This document shows, one piece after another, positions 26,028 to 34,054 of a DNA stretch of 64,000 bases (the first letter of the stretch is position 1; each line of letters starts with the position of its first letter). Below the pieces are notes generated by a model. It was not told the origin of the DNA, ran no database searches, and saw nothing but the letters and a program-made list of their open reading frames with translations. The stretch covers positions 248,001 through 312,000 of the forward strand of contig JAUYVI010000007.1 in assembly GCA_030715195.1 (NCBI GenBank), read 5' to 3'. Both the position numbers and the translations under genes were made by a program. The stretch comes from Dongia sedimenti. Lineage in GTDB: Bacteria; Pseudomonadota; Alphaproteobacteria; Dongiales; Dongiaceae.

Positions 26028-26744
26028 TCAGTCGTCGGCGCCGGAGCGGGGATCGGTGCGCGGGATGCCGCTGATCAGGCCCTGCTGCAGGGCGGCGACA
26101 TACGATTCGCGGGTGCCGAGGATGTGCTGGTTAAGGATTGGTTCGATCGCCGCGACATCCCCTTTGGCGAAGGCATCGGCGATCTGCTGGTGGTGGAGGA
26201 AGGAGCGTTCCTGCACGCCCGCGAGCGGCACGGAGAGATGGGTGCGCAACGTGGCGATCGGACCGGCAGCCAGGGTGTAGCCTTCCTGCAGATAGCGGTT
26301 ACCGCAGTTCTTGATGAAGGCCTCGTGAAACCGGGTGTCCGCTTGGGAATAGGCCACCGGATCCTCGCGCTTGCGCGCCGCTGCCATGTCGGCGATCGCC
26401 TCGCGCAGCAATTTGAGCGTCGCCTCGCGGCGGCGGGCGAGCGCGAAGGAGATAGCGCGGGCTTCGATCAGGATGCGGTACTCGCAGAGATCGACGAGAT
26501 CCTGCTCGGTTGGGAAAAAGACGTAGCTGCCCTTCTGAGGGATGATCGTGACCATGCCCTGTAGCTGAAGCAAGGAGAGAGCCTCGCGCACAGGCGTCCG
26601 GCTGACACCAAGCTTGGCAGCGAGGGCGACCTCGGAAAGCTCGCTGCCGAGAGGGAGCTCGGCGTCGATGATCGCCTGGCGCAGCCGCTCGACTACAGTT
26701 GCGGTCAGAGATCGCGGCCGTTCGATGGAAAGCTCGGTTAGCAT
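26028..26744 (-). CDS. GntR-family regulator, FadR/FCD subfamily
   Basis: A 238-aa regulator with an N-terminal winged helix (VVERLRQAIIDAELPLGSEL, then LGVSRTPVREALSLLQLQG) and a helical FCD ligand domain whose metal-site residues are visible (Asp in QADTRFHEAF, His in FHEAF, later His in HHQQI and QHILGTRE). FCD regulators commonly sense carboxylates or sugar acids and repress nearby catabolic operons. It is encoded 298 bp upstream of, and in the same direction as, the sugar operon, so it is its likely regulator. A word shared with the operon promoter lies 18 bp before its own start, suggesting autoregulation. Confidence 0.92.
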   Translation of the reverse strand: MLTELSIERPRSLTATVVERLRQAIIDAELPLGSELSEVALAAKLGVSRTPVREALSLLQLQGMVTIIPQKGSYVFFPTEQDLVDLCEYRILIEARAISFALARRREATLKLLREAIADMAAARKREDPVAYSQADTRFHEAFIKNCGNRYLQEGYTLAAGPIATLRTHLSVPLAGVQERSFLHHQQIADAFAKGDVAAIEPILNQHILGTRESYVAALQQGLISGIPRTDPRSGADD

Positions 26745-26761
26745 AGCACCATTCCAACCTG

Positions 26762-26778
26762 ACTGTATCTAGAGTACC
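26762..26778. promoter_or_regulatory. Possible autoregulatory operator of the gntR gene
   Basis: ACTGTATCTAGAGTACC contains GTA(7 nt)TAC symmetry and the words ACTGTAYCT and TCTAGAGT that recur upstream of the sugar operon. It lies immediately upstream of the gntR start codon. Prediction only. Confidence 0.3.
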
Positions 26779-27002
26779 ACATGGCAGCTGCCGAGCTCAA
26801 CGCGGCGATTTTCCAGGTCCACGTTATGCGGAAGATGCGTCTGTAGGCATTCTGAGAAGTTGCCTTGATCTTGCCTTTCCAACCGAGAAACGCGCTCTTC
26901 GCACAGGAACGTTGTGCCTGAGTACCGTCATCAACAAATGACGGACGTGTTCGTCTTATGCCGCTGTCCTGAAACACTTGAATTCTGGAACTTTCGGTGG
27001 CC

Positions 27003-27060
27003 CCTATCCTAGGCAACCTTGAAAGGGCCGCGAGTCGCGGTGCCAAACACTTAGGATAGG
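27003..27060 (+). promoter_or_regulatory. 5' leader stem that covers the HU gene ribosome site
   Basis: CCTATCCTAGG (27003-27013) can pair with CTTAGGATAGG (27050-27060): ten Watson-Crick pairs and one G-U pair. The right arm ends 4 nt before the ATG at 27065 and contains the only Shine-Dalgarno-like bases (AGGA/AGG). A second hairpin (CCGCG-AGT-CGCGG, 27028-27040) lies inside. The fold would hide the ribosome site, so translation of the HU gene may be controlled by RNA structure or by protein binding. Confidence 0.55.
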
Positions 27061-27064
27061 AAAC

Positions 27065-27367
27065 ATGGCAAAAGCTGCATCTGCGACGCAGGTCGTCGTC
27101 ACGTTGAAACATCTCGCCGCCGAAGTGGCCGACAAACATGATTTGCCGAAGAAGCAGGCCGAAGCCATGCTGGGCGAGGTCGTTGCATCGATCGGCAAGC
27201 AATTGAAGAAGGGATCGAAGATCCGCGTCGCTGGTCTCGGCATCCTGCAGGTTCGGAAGCGCGCGGCGCGGATGGGCCGGAATCCGCAGACAGGCGAAGC
27301 CATCAAGATCAAAGCCTCGAAGAAGATAGCATTCCGCGCGGCCAAGGAGCTGAAGGATTCGATCTAG
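27065..27367 (+). CDS. HU-family DNA-binding protein
   Basis: A 100-aa histone-like protein that bends DNA as a dimer. It has the HU/IHF fold: N-terminal helical segment (LKHLAAEVADKHDLPKKQAE), KGSKIRVAGLGILQVRKRAAR, and the DNA-binding arm with RNPQTGE (the conserved arm proline follows RN). The C-terminus KIAFRAAKELKD is typical. It is a little longer than HU because of an N-terminal AKAASATQ extension. It is a monocistronic gene with a structured leader and a good terminator, lying inside the island between gntR and the AlpA-like gene; island-borne HU may assist integrase-mediated recombination. Confidence 0.92.
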   Translation: MAKAASATQVVVTLKHLAAEVADKHDLPKKQAEAMLGEVVASIGKQLKKGSKIRVAGLGILQVRKRAARMGRNPQTGEAIKIKASKKIAFRAAKELKDSI

Positions 27368-27394
27368 AAGCTGGCCTTAGACCCCTAGCTTTCA

Positions 27395-27430
27395 GCGCCC
27401 CTGGTGGACCTCGTCTCCGGGGGCGTTTTT
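27395..27430 (+). terminator. Rho-independent terminator of the HU gene
   Basis: CGCCCC (27396-27401) pairs with GGGGCG (27420-27425), followed directly by TTTTT (27426-27430). It lies 28 bp after the HU stop codon. Confidence 0.8.
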
Positions 27431-27557
27431 CATCAGGGTCCCAATTGTCGATTGTGTCGTGGTTCGTCGCTTGTCGGCGTAGATGAAGATGCTTTCTTCT
27501 GACACGTCTCGCAGACATCCTGATGCTGCAACCGTCTTCCTTAAGGTGCGTCAGGCA

Positions 27558-27842
27558 ATGTCCGCGAATAGCAACGGATCAAACGAACGCCGCTCAAGCA
27601 GCCATCTCGTCCGCCTTCCTGAGGCGGCCGCCATAACAGGATTGCCTCTCTCCTTGTTGCGCAAATCCTTCATGTCCGAGGAAAGACGGCCCGCCAATAT
27701 TCCTCCCCCGCCACCACACAAGCGAATCGGCCGCGCCGTCTATATCATTGCCGATCGCCTCGGCGATTGGGTAGAGGGGCTCGCCGAGCCAAAACGCCGA
27801 CGCAAGCCAATCAACCGTCAGACGCCAAATCAGGAAACTTAG
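27558..27842 (+). CDS. AlpA-like helix-turn-helix protein (excisionase/regulator type)
   Basis: A 94-aa protein with a MerR/AlpA-like winged helix: LVRLPEAAAITGLPLSLLRKS, then a short wing with PPPPPHKRIGRAVYI and a closing DRLGDWVEGL. This is the layout of AlpA and phage excisionase-type proteins. The ATG at 27558 gives a compact domain protein; an in-frame ATG at 27483 would add 25 residues with no ribosome site that I can see. It is convergent with the integrase gene, overlapping by 4 bp at their ends. Together they look like the recombination module of the island; a role as excision directionality factor is inference. Confidence 0.75.
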   Translation: MSANSNGSNERRSSSHLVRLPEAAAITGLPLSLLRKSFMSEERRPANIPPPPPHKRIGRAVYIIADRLGDWVEGLAEPKRRRKPINRQTPNQET

Positions 27843-28927
27843 GCTGCATGCCGATTGTGCCGGCCGCCGCGCAGCCTTGTAGCCAATCTGTCCGACCGTA
27901 GGTGCGTGTATCGGGTGAGCATCGCCGGTGTCAGATGGCCGGTGATTGACATGATCTCGTTGTCGCGAAGATCGGTCAGCTCGAAGAGGCGCGAGATGCC
28001 CTCGTGTCGAAGATCATGCCAACGGAGATCTGGAAAATCGGCCTCATCAACGGCGTCCCTGAAGGCATGAATGATGCCACGGCTCGTCTCCACGGGCAGT
28101 ACCTTGCCGTTTTGCGGCCAACACTGCTGTTTCTTCAGCAACCGAAGGGCGGCAACCGCGCGTCGGGACAACGGGACGCGACGAGGCCGATCGTTCTTGG
28201 TCTTGGGCAGATCGGCATAGGGGTAGCTACCGCTCAGGTTGACGCGCTCCCAGTTCAGGCCGCCGAGTTCGCTTTGGCGCATGCACGTCTCGATCGATAT
28301 GGCGATCGCTGCTCGCAGCCAATAGCGTGACGATTTACGTGCGGCATTGATCAATCGGTACTCCTCGCCGGTTTGCAGGCGACGTGTCCGACCGTCAGGT
28401 CTTGAAGGACGGACACCGCGCGAGACGGGATTGACCATGACGATCTGGTGGGCACGACCCCAGGTCTGGATCAGCTTTGAGAGCGTGTTGAGCCGGTGGA
28501 TGACCGTCTGCGGTGAGCACAGAGCATCGGGGCCTGCAGTGGCCCCATCCTCGGCCTGGTCCTCATCGAGCACATCGCGGCGCCATTCGATGAGGTCCCA
28601 GTCATGGATCGCTGGCAGAGACCAGTTCGCAAACCGGCTCTCCTGCCAGTAACGCAGCTTGCTGACCGTGTTCTTGGCGTTGGCACCCAGACCTACGTGG
28701 TTGCCGCCGATCATCCAGGCGCAGGCCTTCGCGAGCGTCGTGCGCTTCGCCGTCTTCTGATCGACGATCTCCTCCGCCGTAGCCTTGCCTTCGACCACGC
28801 GCTGCCAATCTTCGGCCGCACGGATCGAGCCGAACGTCTTCGACTGATAGATGCCGTTTCGTCTGACCTGTACGCGAAACTTACTGTTCGCGCGTATCTG
28901 GATTCCTGGCTTCAATGTGCGATCCAC
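27839..28927 (-). CDS. Tyrosine-type site-specific integrase
   Basis: A 362-aa recombinase. The C-terminal catalytic domain shows the full set: Arg in CMRQSE, Lys in KTKND, HDLRHEG (His and Arg), GH in SITGHL, and the nucleophile Tyr in TRYTHLRSD. The N-terminal half holds an SAM-like core-binding domain (about residues 60-180) and an arm-type binding segment (NSKFRVQVRRNGIYQSKTF). The start at 28927 faces the 3' end of tRNA-Gly(CCC) 87 bp away, the normal position of an integrase next to its attachment tRNA. The gene appears intact. Confidence 0.94.
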   Translation of the reverse strand: MDRTLKPGIQIRANSKFRVQVRRNGIYQSKTFGSIRAAEDWQRVVEGKATAEEIVDQKTAKRTTLAKACAWMIGGNHVGLGANAKNTVSKLRYWQESRFANWSLPAIHDWDLIEWRRDVLDEDQAEDGATAGPDALCSPQTVIHRLNTLSKLIQTWGRAHQIVMVNPVSRGVRPSRPDGRTRRLQTGEEYRLINAARKSSRYWLRAAIAISIETCMRQSELGGLNWERVNLSGSYPYADLPKTKNDRPRRVPLSRRAVAALRLLKKQQCWPQNGKVLPVETSRGIIHAFRDAVDEADFPDLRWHDLRHEGISRLFELTDLRDNEIMSITGHLTPAMLTRYTHLRSDRLATRLRGGRHNRHAA

Positions 28928-29014
28928 GCAGGGGCGTCATTGCCCTCGAGTGTGCCAAATTGTGCCAAAAAAGCTTTATGGTAAGTCCGTGGGCACGGAA
29001 TGCGGCGGAAACGC

Positions 29015-29088
29015 TGGAGCGGGTGAAGGGAATCGAACCCTCGTCGTAAGCTTGGGAAGCTTCTGCTCTACCATTGAGCTACACCCGC
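29015..29088 (-). tRNA. tRNA-Gly(CCC)
   Basis: The minus strand folds as a complete 74-nt tRNA: acceptor GCGGGTG pairing with CACCCGC, D-arm TAGCTCAATGGTAGAGC, anticodon loop TTCCCAA (anticodon CCC), T-arm GAGGGTTCGATTCCC, discriminator T and encoded CCA (29015-29017). The base pair next to the anticodon stem end is a G-A mismatch. It forms the border of the island with its 3' end facing the integrase gene. Confidence 0.95.
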
Positions 29089-29189
29089 GCTGGCGGAGTT
29101 TATAGGCGAAGCCGGGCTCCCGTTCAAGCCGCTGCCCTTCCGGCCGCAAAGCCACTAATCTCTCGCCCGGACCCCGGAATGAGGCTTCG

Positions 29190-30410
29190 ATGCCGTTTCT
29201 GACGCGCCGCGCAATCCTGCAGAGCATGCTGGCCGCCACCGGCCTCGGCGGAGGTGCCCGATCGGTCCGGGCCGATCCGGTCCCGTCCGGTTTTGAGGCG
29301 GCGCTGCGCCAGGCCGCCGGGCAGACCGTCTATTTCAATGCCTGGGGTGGCGATCAAAAGATCAACGACTACATCCTCTGGGCCGCCGGCGCGCTGAAGC
29401 GCCGGCACGGCGTGCTGCTGAAGCTGGTCAAGTTGACCGACACCGCGGAGGCCGTATCCCATGTCCTGGCCGAGCAGACCGCGGGGCGGCAGGACGGCGG
29501 CAGCGTCGATCTCGTCTGGATCAACGGCGAGAATTTCGCCGCGATGAAATCGGCCGGGCTGCTGTTCGGTCCCTTCACGCAGATGCTGCCAAACTTCCGC
29601 CTGCTCGATCCCGCGCGCAATCCGACCCTGCTGGTGGATTTCACCATTCCGACCGAAGGCTTCGAATCGCCCTGGGGGATGGCGCAGTTCACCTTCTTCT
29701 ATGACTCGGCCCGGATTCCCGCACCGCCGCGCAGCATGCCGACGCTGCTCGTCTGGGCAGAGCAGAATCCGGGGCGCTTCACCTATCCGGCACCGCCGGA
29801 TTTCATCGGCACGACCTTCCTGAAACAGGCGCTGCACGAGCTCACGCCCGATCCCGCGGTCCTCCGACGTCCTTCCGATCCGGCGCAGTTCGCGACCGTG
29901 GCCGCCCCGCTTTGGGCCTACCTCGATCGCCTTCATCCGGCGCTGTGGCGCGCGGGCAGGACGTTTCCGGAATCCACGACCGCGCAGCGGCAGCTGCTGA
30001 ACGACGGCGAGGTCGATCTCTACATGGCCTTCAATCCGGCCGATGCCTCTTCCGCGATCGCCCAGCAGCTGCTGCCGGACACCGTGCGCGCGTTCGTCCC
30101 CGAAGCCGGCAGCATCGCCAACACGCATTTTCTCGCGATCCCGTTCAACGCCAATGCCAAGGCCGGCGCGCTGGTCGCGGCGAATTTCCTGCTCTCGCCC
30201 GAAGCCCAGGCGCGCAAGCAGGATCCCGCGATCTGGGGCGATCCGACCGTGCTGGCACTCGACCGCCTGGCACCCGAAGAGCGCGCGGATTTCGATCGCC
30301 TGGCGCAGGGTATCGCAACGCCACGCGATCTCGGCCGCACCTTGCCCGAGCCGCATCCAAGCTGGGTCGCGGCCCTGGAGCGCGGGTGGACCGAGCGCTA
30401 CGCCCATTGA
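29190..30410 (+). CDS. YnjB-type ABC transporter substrate-binding protein
   Basis: A 406-aa exported binding protein. The N-terminus has a twin-arginine-like signal (TRRAILQ) followed by a hydrophobic stretch. The mature part has the YnjB hallmarks: VYFNAWGGDQKINDYILW, DLVWINGENFAAMK and PWGMAQFTFFYDS. The E. coli YnjBCD system is annotated as a thiamine-type or unknown-substrate importer, so the substrate here is open. The permease gene starts with a TTG that overlaps its stop, and the ATPase follows, forming one operon. Confidence 0.9.
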   Translation: MPFLTRRAILQSMLAATGLGGGARSVRADPVPSGFEAALRQAAGQTVYFNAWGGDQKINDYILWAAGALKRRHGVLLKLVKLTDTAEAVSHVLAEQTAGRQDGGSVDLVWINGENFAAMKSAGLLFGPFTQMLPNFRLLDPARNPTLLVDFTIPTEGFESPWGMAQFTFFYDSARIPAPPRSMPTLLVWAEQNPGRFTYPAPPDFIGTTFLKQALHELTPDPAVLRRPSDPAQFATVAAPLWAYLDRLHPALWRAGRTFPESTTAQRQLLNDGEVDLYMAFNPADASSAIAQQLLPDTVRAFVPEAGSIANTHFLAIPFNANAKAGALVAANFLLSPEAQARKQDPAIWGDPTVLALDRLAPEERADFDRLAQGIATPRDLGRTLPEPHPSWVAALERGWTERYAH

Positions 30411-32125
30411 AGACTTCGTCCCTCCTGCGCGCCGGTCCGGCGGCGCTGGTGCCGCTGGCGGTGCAGGCCGCGGTGCTCGGCAGCGTCGGACTTGGATTGC
30501 TGTTCCTGCTGTTGCCGGCGGTCGGCTACCTGCCGGCCCTCGGCCGGCGCAGCATCGACTTGGCGCCGCTGCAGGCGGCTCTGCTTTATCCCGGCCTGCG
30601 CGCCGCCGCGGCGACGACGCTGTGGAGCGGCCTCCTATCGACCATGGTCGCGCTGCTGCTGGCGATCGGCCTGATCGCCGTGCTCGATCCCTTGGGTCGG
30701 GGCGATCGGCAGGGCGGCCGCTGGCTGCGCCGCGCGATGCTGACGCTGATCGCGGCCCCGCATATCGCCGTCGCGGTGGGTCTCGCCTTTCTCCTGGCGC
30801 CGAGCGGCTGGCTGCTCCGCATCGTCGCGCCGATCCTCTCCATCGATCGCCCGCCGGACTATCTGCTGGTGAACGATCGCGCCGGCCTCGCCTTGGCGCT
30901 GGTGCTCGTCATCAAGGAGACGCCCTTCATCCTCGCCGTCTGCCTGAGTGCCCTGCACCGGCTCGATGCGCAATCGCATCTCCGGATCTGCCGCTCGCTC
31001 GGGTATGGCGATGCGGTCGCCTGGCCGAAAATCATCCTGCCGCAGCTCTATCGCCTGATCCGGCTGCCGGTCCTGGCTGTGCTCGCCTATGGGCTCTCGG
31101 TGGTCGATCTGTCGATCGTCCTCGGCCCGAGCCTGCCGCCGACCTTGCCGGTGCTGATCCTAAGGCTGACGGCGGACCCCGATCTCGCCAATCGGCTGAC
31201 CGCCGCCGGGGCCGGTCTGCTGCAGATCGGCCTGGTGGCGTCGGCCTTTCTGCTCTGGTGGTGCATGGAGCAGCTCTTCACCCGGCTGCTCCATCGCAGC
31301 GCCCTGCGCGGGCGGCGCGACGTGCCTGCATGGCTGAAGATTGCCCTGCGATGGGCGATCCTCGGGGCGGGAGGCGTCACCCTCTTCCTCGGTCTGGCAT
31401 CGATCATCGGCATGGCGGTCTGGTCTTTCGCCGCGGTCTGGCGGTTTCCCGATCCGCTACCGGTGGACGTCTCACTCGACGCCTGGCGCCGCGCGGCCGG
31501 TGCGCTGACCGAGCCGCTCCGGGACAGCCTCGGCCTGGCGTTCGCCGCCGCGGCCATCACGGTCGCCGCGGCGGTCGCCTGTCTCGAGCTCGAGGATCGA
31601 ATCGGGACCGCGACCGGTCGGCGCGGGGAGTGGATCCTCTTTCTGCCGCTCTTCGCGCCGGAAATGGGCTTTCTGTTCGGTCTCGACGTGGCGGTAAGCG
31701 GGATCGGCATGACCGGCAGCTTTGCCGCGGTGCTCTGGTTCCAACTGCTCTTCGTCTTTCCCTATGTCTTCCTCAGCCTCGGCGAGCCTTGGCGCGCGCT
31801 CGACAGCCGCTATGCGCGGACCGCGCGGTGCCTCGGGGCCGGATCATGGCGGGTTCTCCTGCGCGTGAAGGCGCCGCTGCTGCGGGCACCGCTGGCGCTC
31901 GGCATCGCCGTCGGCCTTTCGGTCAGCCTGTCGCTCTATCTCCCGACCGTCCTGGCGGGGGCGGGGCGGATCAGCACCATCGCGACCGAGACCGTGACGC
32001 TCTATGGCGGCGGCGATCGGAGGGTGCTCGGAGTCTATACGGTGCTGCAGACCGTTCTAACCGCGTTGATCTTCACGACGGCCGTGCTCGCCGGGCGGCC
32101 GCGTCGCTTCCGGTCGGCGCCATGA
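30407..32125 (+). CDS. YnjC-type ABC transporter permease (fused double permease)
   Basis: A 572-aa inner-membrane protein with about twelve hydrophobic segments, made of two fused BPD_transp_1 permease halves. EAA-like loops appear as HLRICRSLGYGDAVAWPKIILP (around residue 190) and RTARCLGAGSWRVLLRVKAPLL (around 480). I place the start at TTG 30407, which overlaps the binding-protein stop (TTGA); no ATG lies before the first membrane span in this frame other than deep in the upstream gene. Its stop overlaps the ATPase ATG by 4 bp. Confidence 0.88.
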   Translation: MKTSSLLRAGPAALVPLAVQAAVLGSVGLGLLFLLLPAVGYLPALGRRSIDLAPLQAALLYPGLRAAAATTLWSGLLSTMVALLLAIGLIAVLDPLGRGDRQGGRWLRRAMLTLIAAPHIAVAVGLAFLLAPSGWLLRIVAPILSIDRPPDYLLVNDRAGLALALVLVIKETPFILAVCLSALHRLDAQSHLRICRSLGYGDAVAWPKIILPQLYRLIRLPVLAVLAYGLSVVDLSIVLGPSLPPTLPVLILRLTADPDLANRLTAAGAGLLQIGLVASAFLLWWCMEQLFTRLLHRSALRGRRDVPAWLKIALRWAILGAGGVTLFLGLASIIGMAVWSFAAVWRFPDPLPVDVSLDAWRRAAGALTEPLRDSLGLAFAAAAITVAAAVACLELEDRIGTATGRRGEWILFLPLFAPEMGFLFGLDVAVSGIGMTGSFAAVLWFQLLFVFPYVFLSLGEPWRALDSRYARTARCLGAGSWRVLLRVKAPLLRAPLALGIAVGLSVSLSLYLPTVLAGAGRISTIATETVTLYGGGDRRVLGVYTVLQTVLTALIFTTAVLAGRPRRFRSAP

Positions 32126-32778
32126 GCGCGCTCGAAGTCTCCGATCTGGTCCTGCGGCTTCAAGGCCGGATTCTGATCGGCCCGCTCTCCTTCGCGGTCG
32201 CGCCGGATCGGCCGACCACAATCATGGGACCCTCCGGCTGCGGGAAATCGAGCCTGCTGAACTGGCTGATCGGCATGCTGCCCGATCCCTTCACCGCGCA
32301 AGGCACGGTCCGGATCGACGGTGTGGCACTCGACGGGCTGCCGCCGGAGCAGCGTCGCCTCGGTATCCTGTTCCAGGACGATCTGCTGTTTCCCCACCTG
32401 ACCGTCGAGGAGAATCTCGCCTTCGGGCTGCCCGCCCACATCAAGCGGCCGGGGGATCGGCGCAATGCAGTCCGGGCGGCGCTCGACGAGGCCGGGCTCG
32501 CCGGCCTGGCCGGCCGGGATCCCGCGACGCTCTCCGGTGGTCAGCGGGCGCGGGTCGCCCTGATGCGGGCGCTGCTCTGCGAACCTTGGGCGCTGCTGCT
32601 CGACGAGCCGTTCAACAAGCTGGATACCGCTTTGCGCGAGCGCTTCCGCGCCACGGTGTTCGAAACCGCCAGGCGGCGCGACCTGCCGGTCCTCATGGTC
32701 AGCCACGATCCGGCCGACGCGGCTGCCGCCGGCGGACCTGTCATCACGCTCGGCGGCGTAAATTCGCCGGAAAACTAA
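32122..32778 (+). CDS. YnjD-type ABC transporter ATPase
   Basis: A 218-aa ABC ATPase: Walker A MGPSGCGKSS (about residue 35), Q-loop LFQDDLLFPHLT, signature LSGGQRARVAL, Walker B LLLDEPFNKLD and switch His in VSHDPADA. It completes the three-gene importer with the preceding binding protein and fused permease. Length is normal for YnjD. A weak inverted repeat (CACGCA 32781-32786 with TGCGTG 32804-32809) follows. Confidence 0.93.
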   Translation: MSALEVSDLVLRLQGRILIGPLSFAVAPDRPTTIMGPSGCGKSSLLNWLIGMLPDPFTAQGTVRIDGVALDGLPPEQRRLGILFQDDLLFPHLTVEENLAFGLPAHIKRPGDRRNAVRAALDEAGLAGLAGRDPATLSGGQRARVALMRALLCEPWALLLDEPFNKLDTALRERFRATVFETARRRDLPVLMVSHDPADAAAAGGPVITLGGVNSPEN

Positions 32779-32871
32779 TCCACGCAAAGTTACCGCATAA
32801 ATCTGCGTGAGGACCCTGCCATTTGTACCTAAGTTGATGGTTTCGTTTGGGAATTTTCATATTCCACACTT

Positions 32872-32900
32872 TTGACATCGCATTGGCAGTTTCCTATAGT
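32872..32900 (+). promoter_or_regulatory. Consensus sigma70 promoter of the OmpA-like lipoprotein gene
   Basis: TTGACA (32872-32877), a 17-bp spacer and TATAGT (32895-32900) make a near-perfect housekeeping promoter. The predicted start point near 32908 gives a leader of about 167 nt before the ATG at 33075. Confidence 0.85.
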
Positions 32901-32928
32901 GCGCTCGCTAGGCCACAGCTCCGCGGGG

Positions 32929-32967
32929 AACCGGTCGGCCGCAAGACTGTTGTCTTCGGAGCCGGTT
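32929..32967 (+). other. Stem-loop in the leader of the OmpA-like lipoprotein mRNA
   Basis: Outer arms AACCGG (32929-32934) and CCGGTT (32962-32967) enclose an inner hairpin AAGAC-TGTT-GTCTT (32943-32956). It lies about 20 nt after the predicted transcription start. Stable 5' stems are common on long-lived outer-membrane-protein mRNAs, so a stabilising role is possible. Confidence 0.45.
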
Positions 32968-33074
32968 ATCGCCCAGGGGTCCAGATTCCATCACGGTCAA
33001 AGGTTCGAGTGTCGCGCGTGGGGGCATGCTGCCGACGCGCCGAGCCGGCGGGAAAAAAGAAGAGCGAGGAAGAT

Positions 33075-33914
33075 ATGAAGACGCTGAAACTTTTGGCAGC
33101 CCTCGGAGCACTCAGCTTCGTGGCCGCTTGCAGCTCCGAAATCGAGCAGGCGCGCACCGCGCAACCGACGGGGGGCTCGCCGTTCACGCAGGCCCTGACC
33201 CGCGAGTACCAGGACCTTTCGGCCTTCGAGGCCGACGAGATGAAGGATTGGCGCGACGCCAACTTCTTCGCCCGCAAGGCGCTGGCCGCGGCCGGCGGTG
33301 AGACCGTCGCACCGCAGGATCCCGGCGAGCGCGATATTCCGGCCGACGTGCTGCCGGAAATCCAGCAGACCCGTCAGCGCCTGCTGACCGCGCTCGATGG
33401 CGGCGCCCGCGAAAACAAGGCGGAGATCGCCGCCCGTGCCCAGGCCCGCTTCGATTGCTGGCTCGAGCAGCAGGAAGAGAACTTCCAGAACGATCATATC
33501 TCCGCTTGCCGCGACGAGTTGATGGCCGCCCTGGCCGAGCTCGAGGCTCAGCCGGCTGCCCCGGCCCCGGCCCCGGCCCCGGCCCCGCAGGTCTATCTGA
33601 TCCTGTTCGACTTCGATAAGTCGAACATCAACCCGGCGGCTCAGGCGGTCGTCAACCGCGTCGTCGCCGACTTCAGCGCGAACAAGGCGAAGGCGATCTC
33701 GATCACCGGTTACACCGACCGGTCGGGCACCGATGCCTATAACCTGAAGCTGTCCGAGCGTCGTGCGGATGCAGCGCGTGCCGCGCTGATCGCCGCCGGC
33801 GTCCCGGCCGATGCCATCACCACCGCCTGGAAGGGTGAGTCCGAGAACGCGGTCCCGACCGCCGACGGTGTGAAGGAACAGGCCAACCGCCGCGACGAAA
33901 TCATCGTCCAGTAA
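33075..33914 (+). CDS. OmpA-family peptidoglycan-associated lipoprotein
   Basis: A 279-aa exported protein: signal with lipobox-like FVAACSS (Cys about residue 17), a helical central part (about 30-165), a Pro-Ala linker ([12 protein letters not shown]) and an OmpA/MotB C-terminal domain from about residue 173 ([15 protein letters not shown], then [23 protein letters not shown], closing NRRDEIIVQ) that binds peptidoglycan. The start at 33075 is fixed by GAGGAAG and the signal peptide. It is monocistronic, with a strong promoter, structured leader and perfect terminator, which suggests high, constant expression. Confidence 0.93.
   Translation: MKTLKLLAALGALSFVAACSSEIEQARTAQPTGGSPFTQALTREYQDLSAFEADEMKDWRDANFFARKALAAAGGETVAPQDPGERDIPADVLPEIQQTRQRLLTALDGGARENKAEIAARAQARFDCWLEQQEENFQNDHISACRDELMAALAELEAQPAAPAPAPAPAPQVYLILFDFDKSNINPAAQAVVNRVVADFSANKAKAISITGYTDRSGTDAYNLKLSERRADAARAALIAAGVPADAITTAWKGESENAVPTADGVKEQANRRDEIIVQ
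33559..33586 (+). repeat. CCCCGG hexamer repeat in the Pro-Ala linker
   Basis: Four and a half tandem copies of CCCCGG encode alternating Ala-Pro residues between the helical part and the OmpA domain. The unit is a multiple of three, so slippage would change linker length without a frameshift. Confidence 0.8.
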
Positions 33915-33937
33915 GCGACGGACCTGACCAACTGGAA

Positions 33938-33968
33938 CGGCGCCGGTCTCGACCGGCGCCGTTTTCCT
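33938..33968 (+). terminator. Rho-independent terminator of the OmpA-like lipoprotein gene
   Basis: Arms CGGCGCCGGT (33939-33948) and ACCGGCGCCG (33953-33962) form a perfect 10-bp GC-rich stem with a CTCG loop, followed by TTTTCCTTT. Confidence 0.9.
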
Positions 33969-34054
33969 TTGCCTGCTTTTCCTTTATCGGCAAAAGCCGT
34001 TACAATTCACCGCAGCCGATTGGGACAGCGGCCGGCCGGAGCGTCGGAAGGACC

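Larger units (their letters stand above)
18937..29014. mobile_element. Putative genomic island with a sugar-catabolic operon, next to tRNA-Gly
   Basis: An integrase and an AlpA-like gene sit beside the 3' end of an intact tRNA-Gly on the minus strand. At the other side is a same-orientation tRNA-Gly 3' half whose truncated side faces this region, exactly the geometry expected for an element integrated at a tRNA 3' end. The last 30 nt of the two tRNA pieces agree at 27 positions. The imperfect match and the different anticodons weaken the case; the boundaries may belong to two separate events. Confidence 0.5.

Noticed and set aside
26780..27002. Gap between gntR and the HU gene searched for an extra gene.
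   Set aside because: Frames there are short with no ribosome site or family likeness; it is treated as promoter DNA of gntR and HU.
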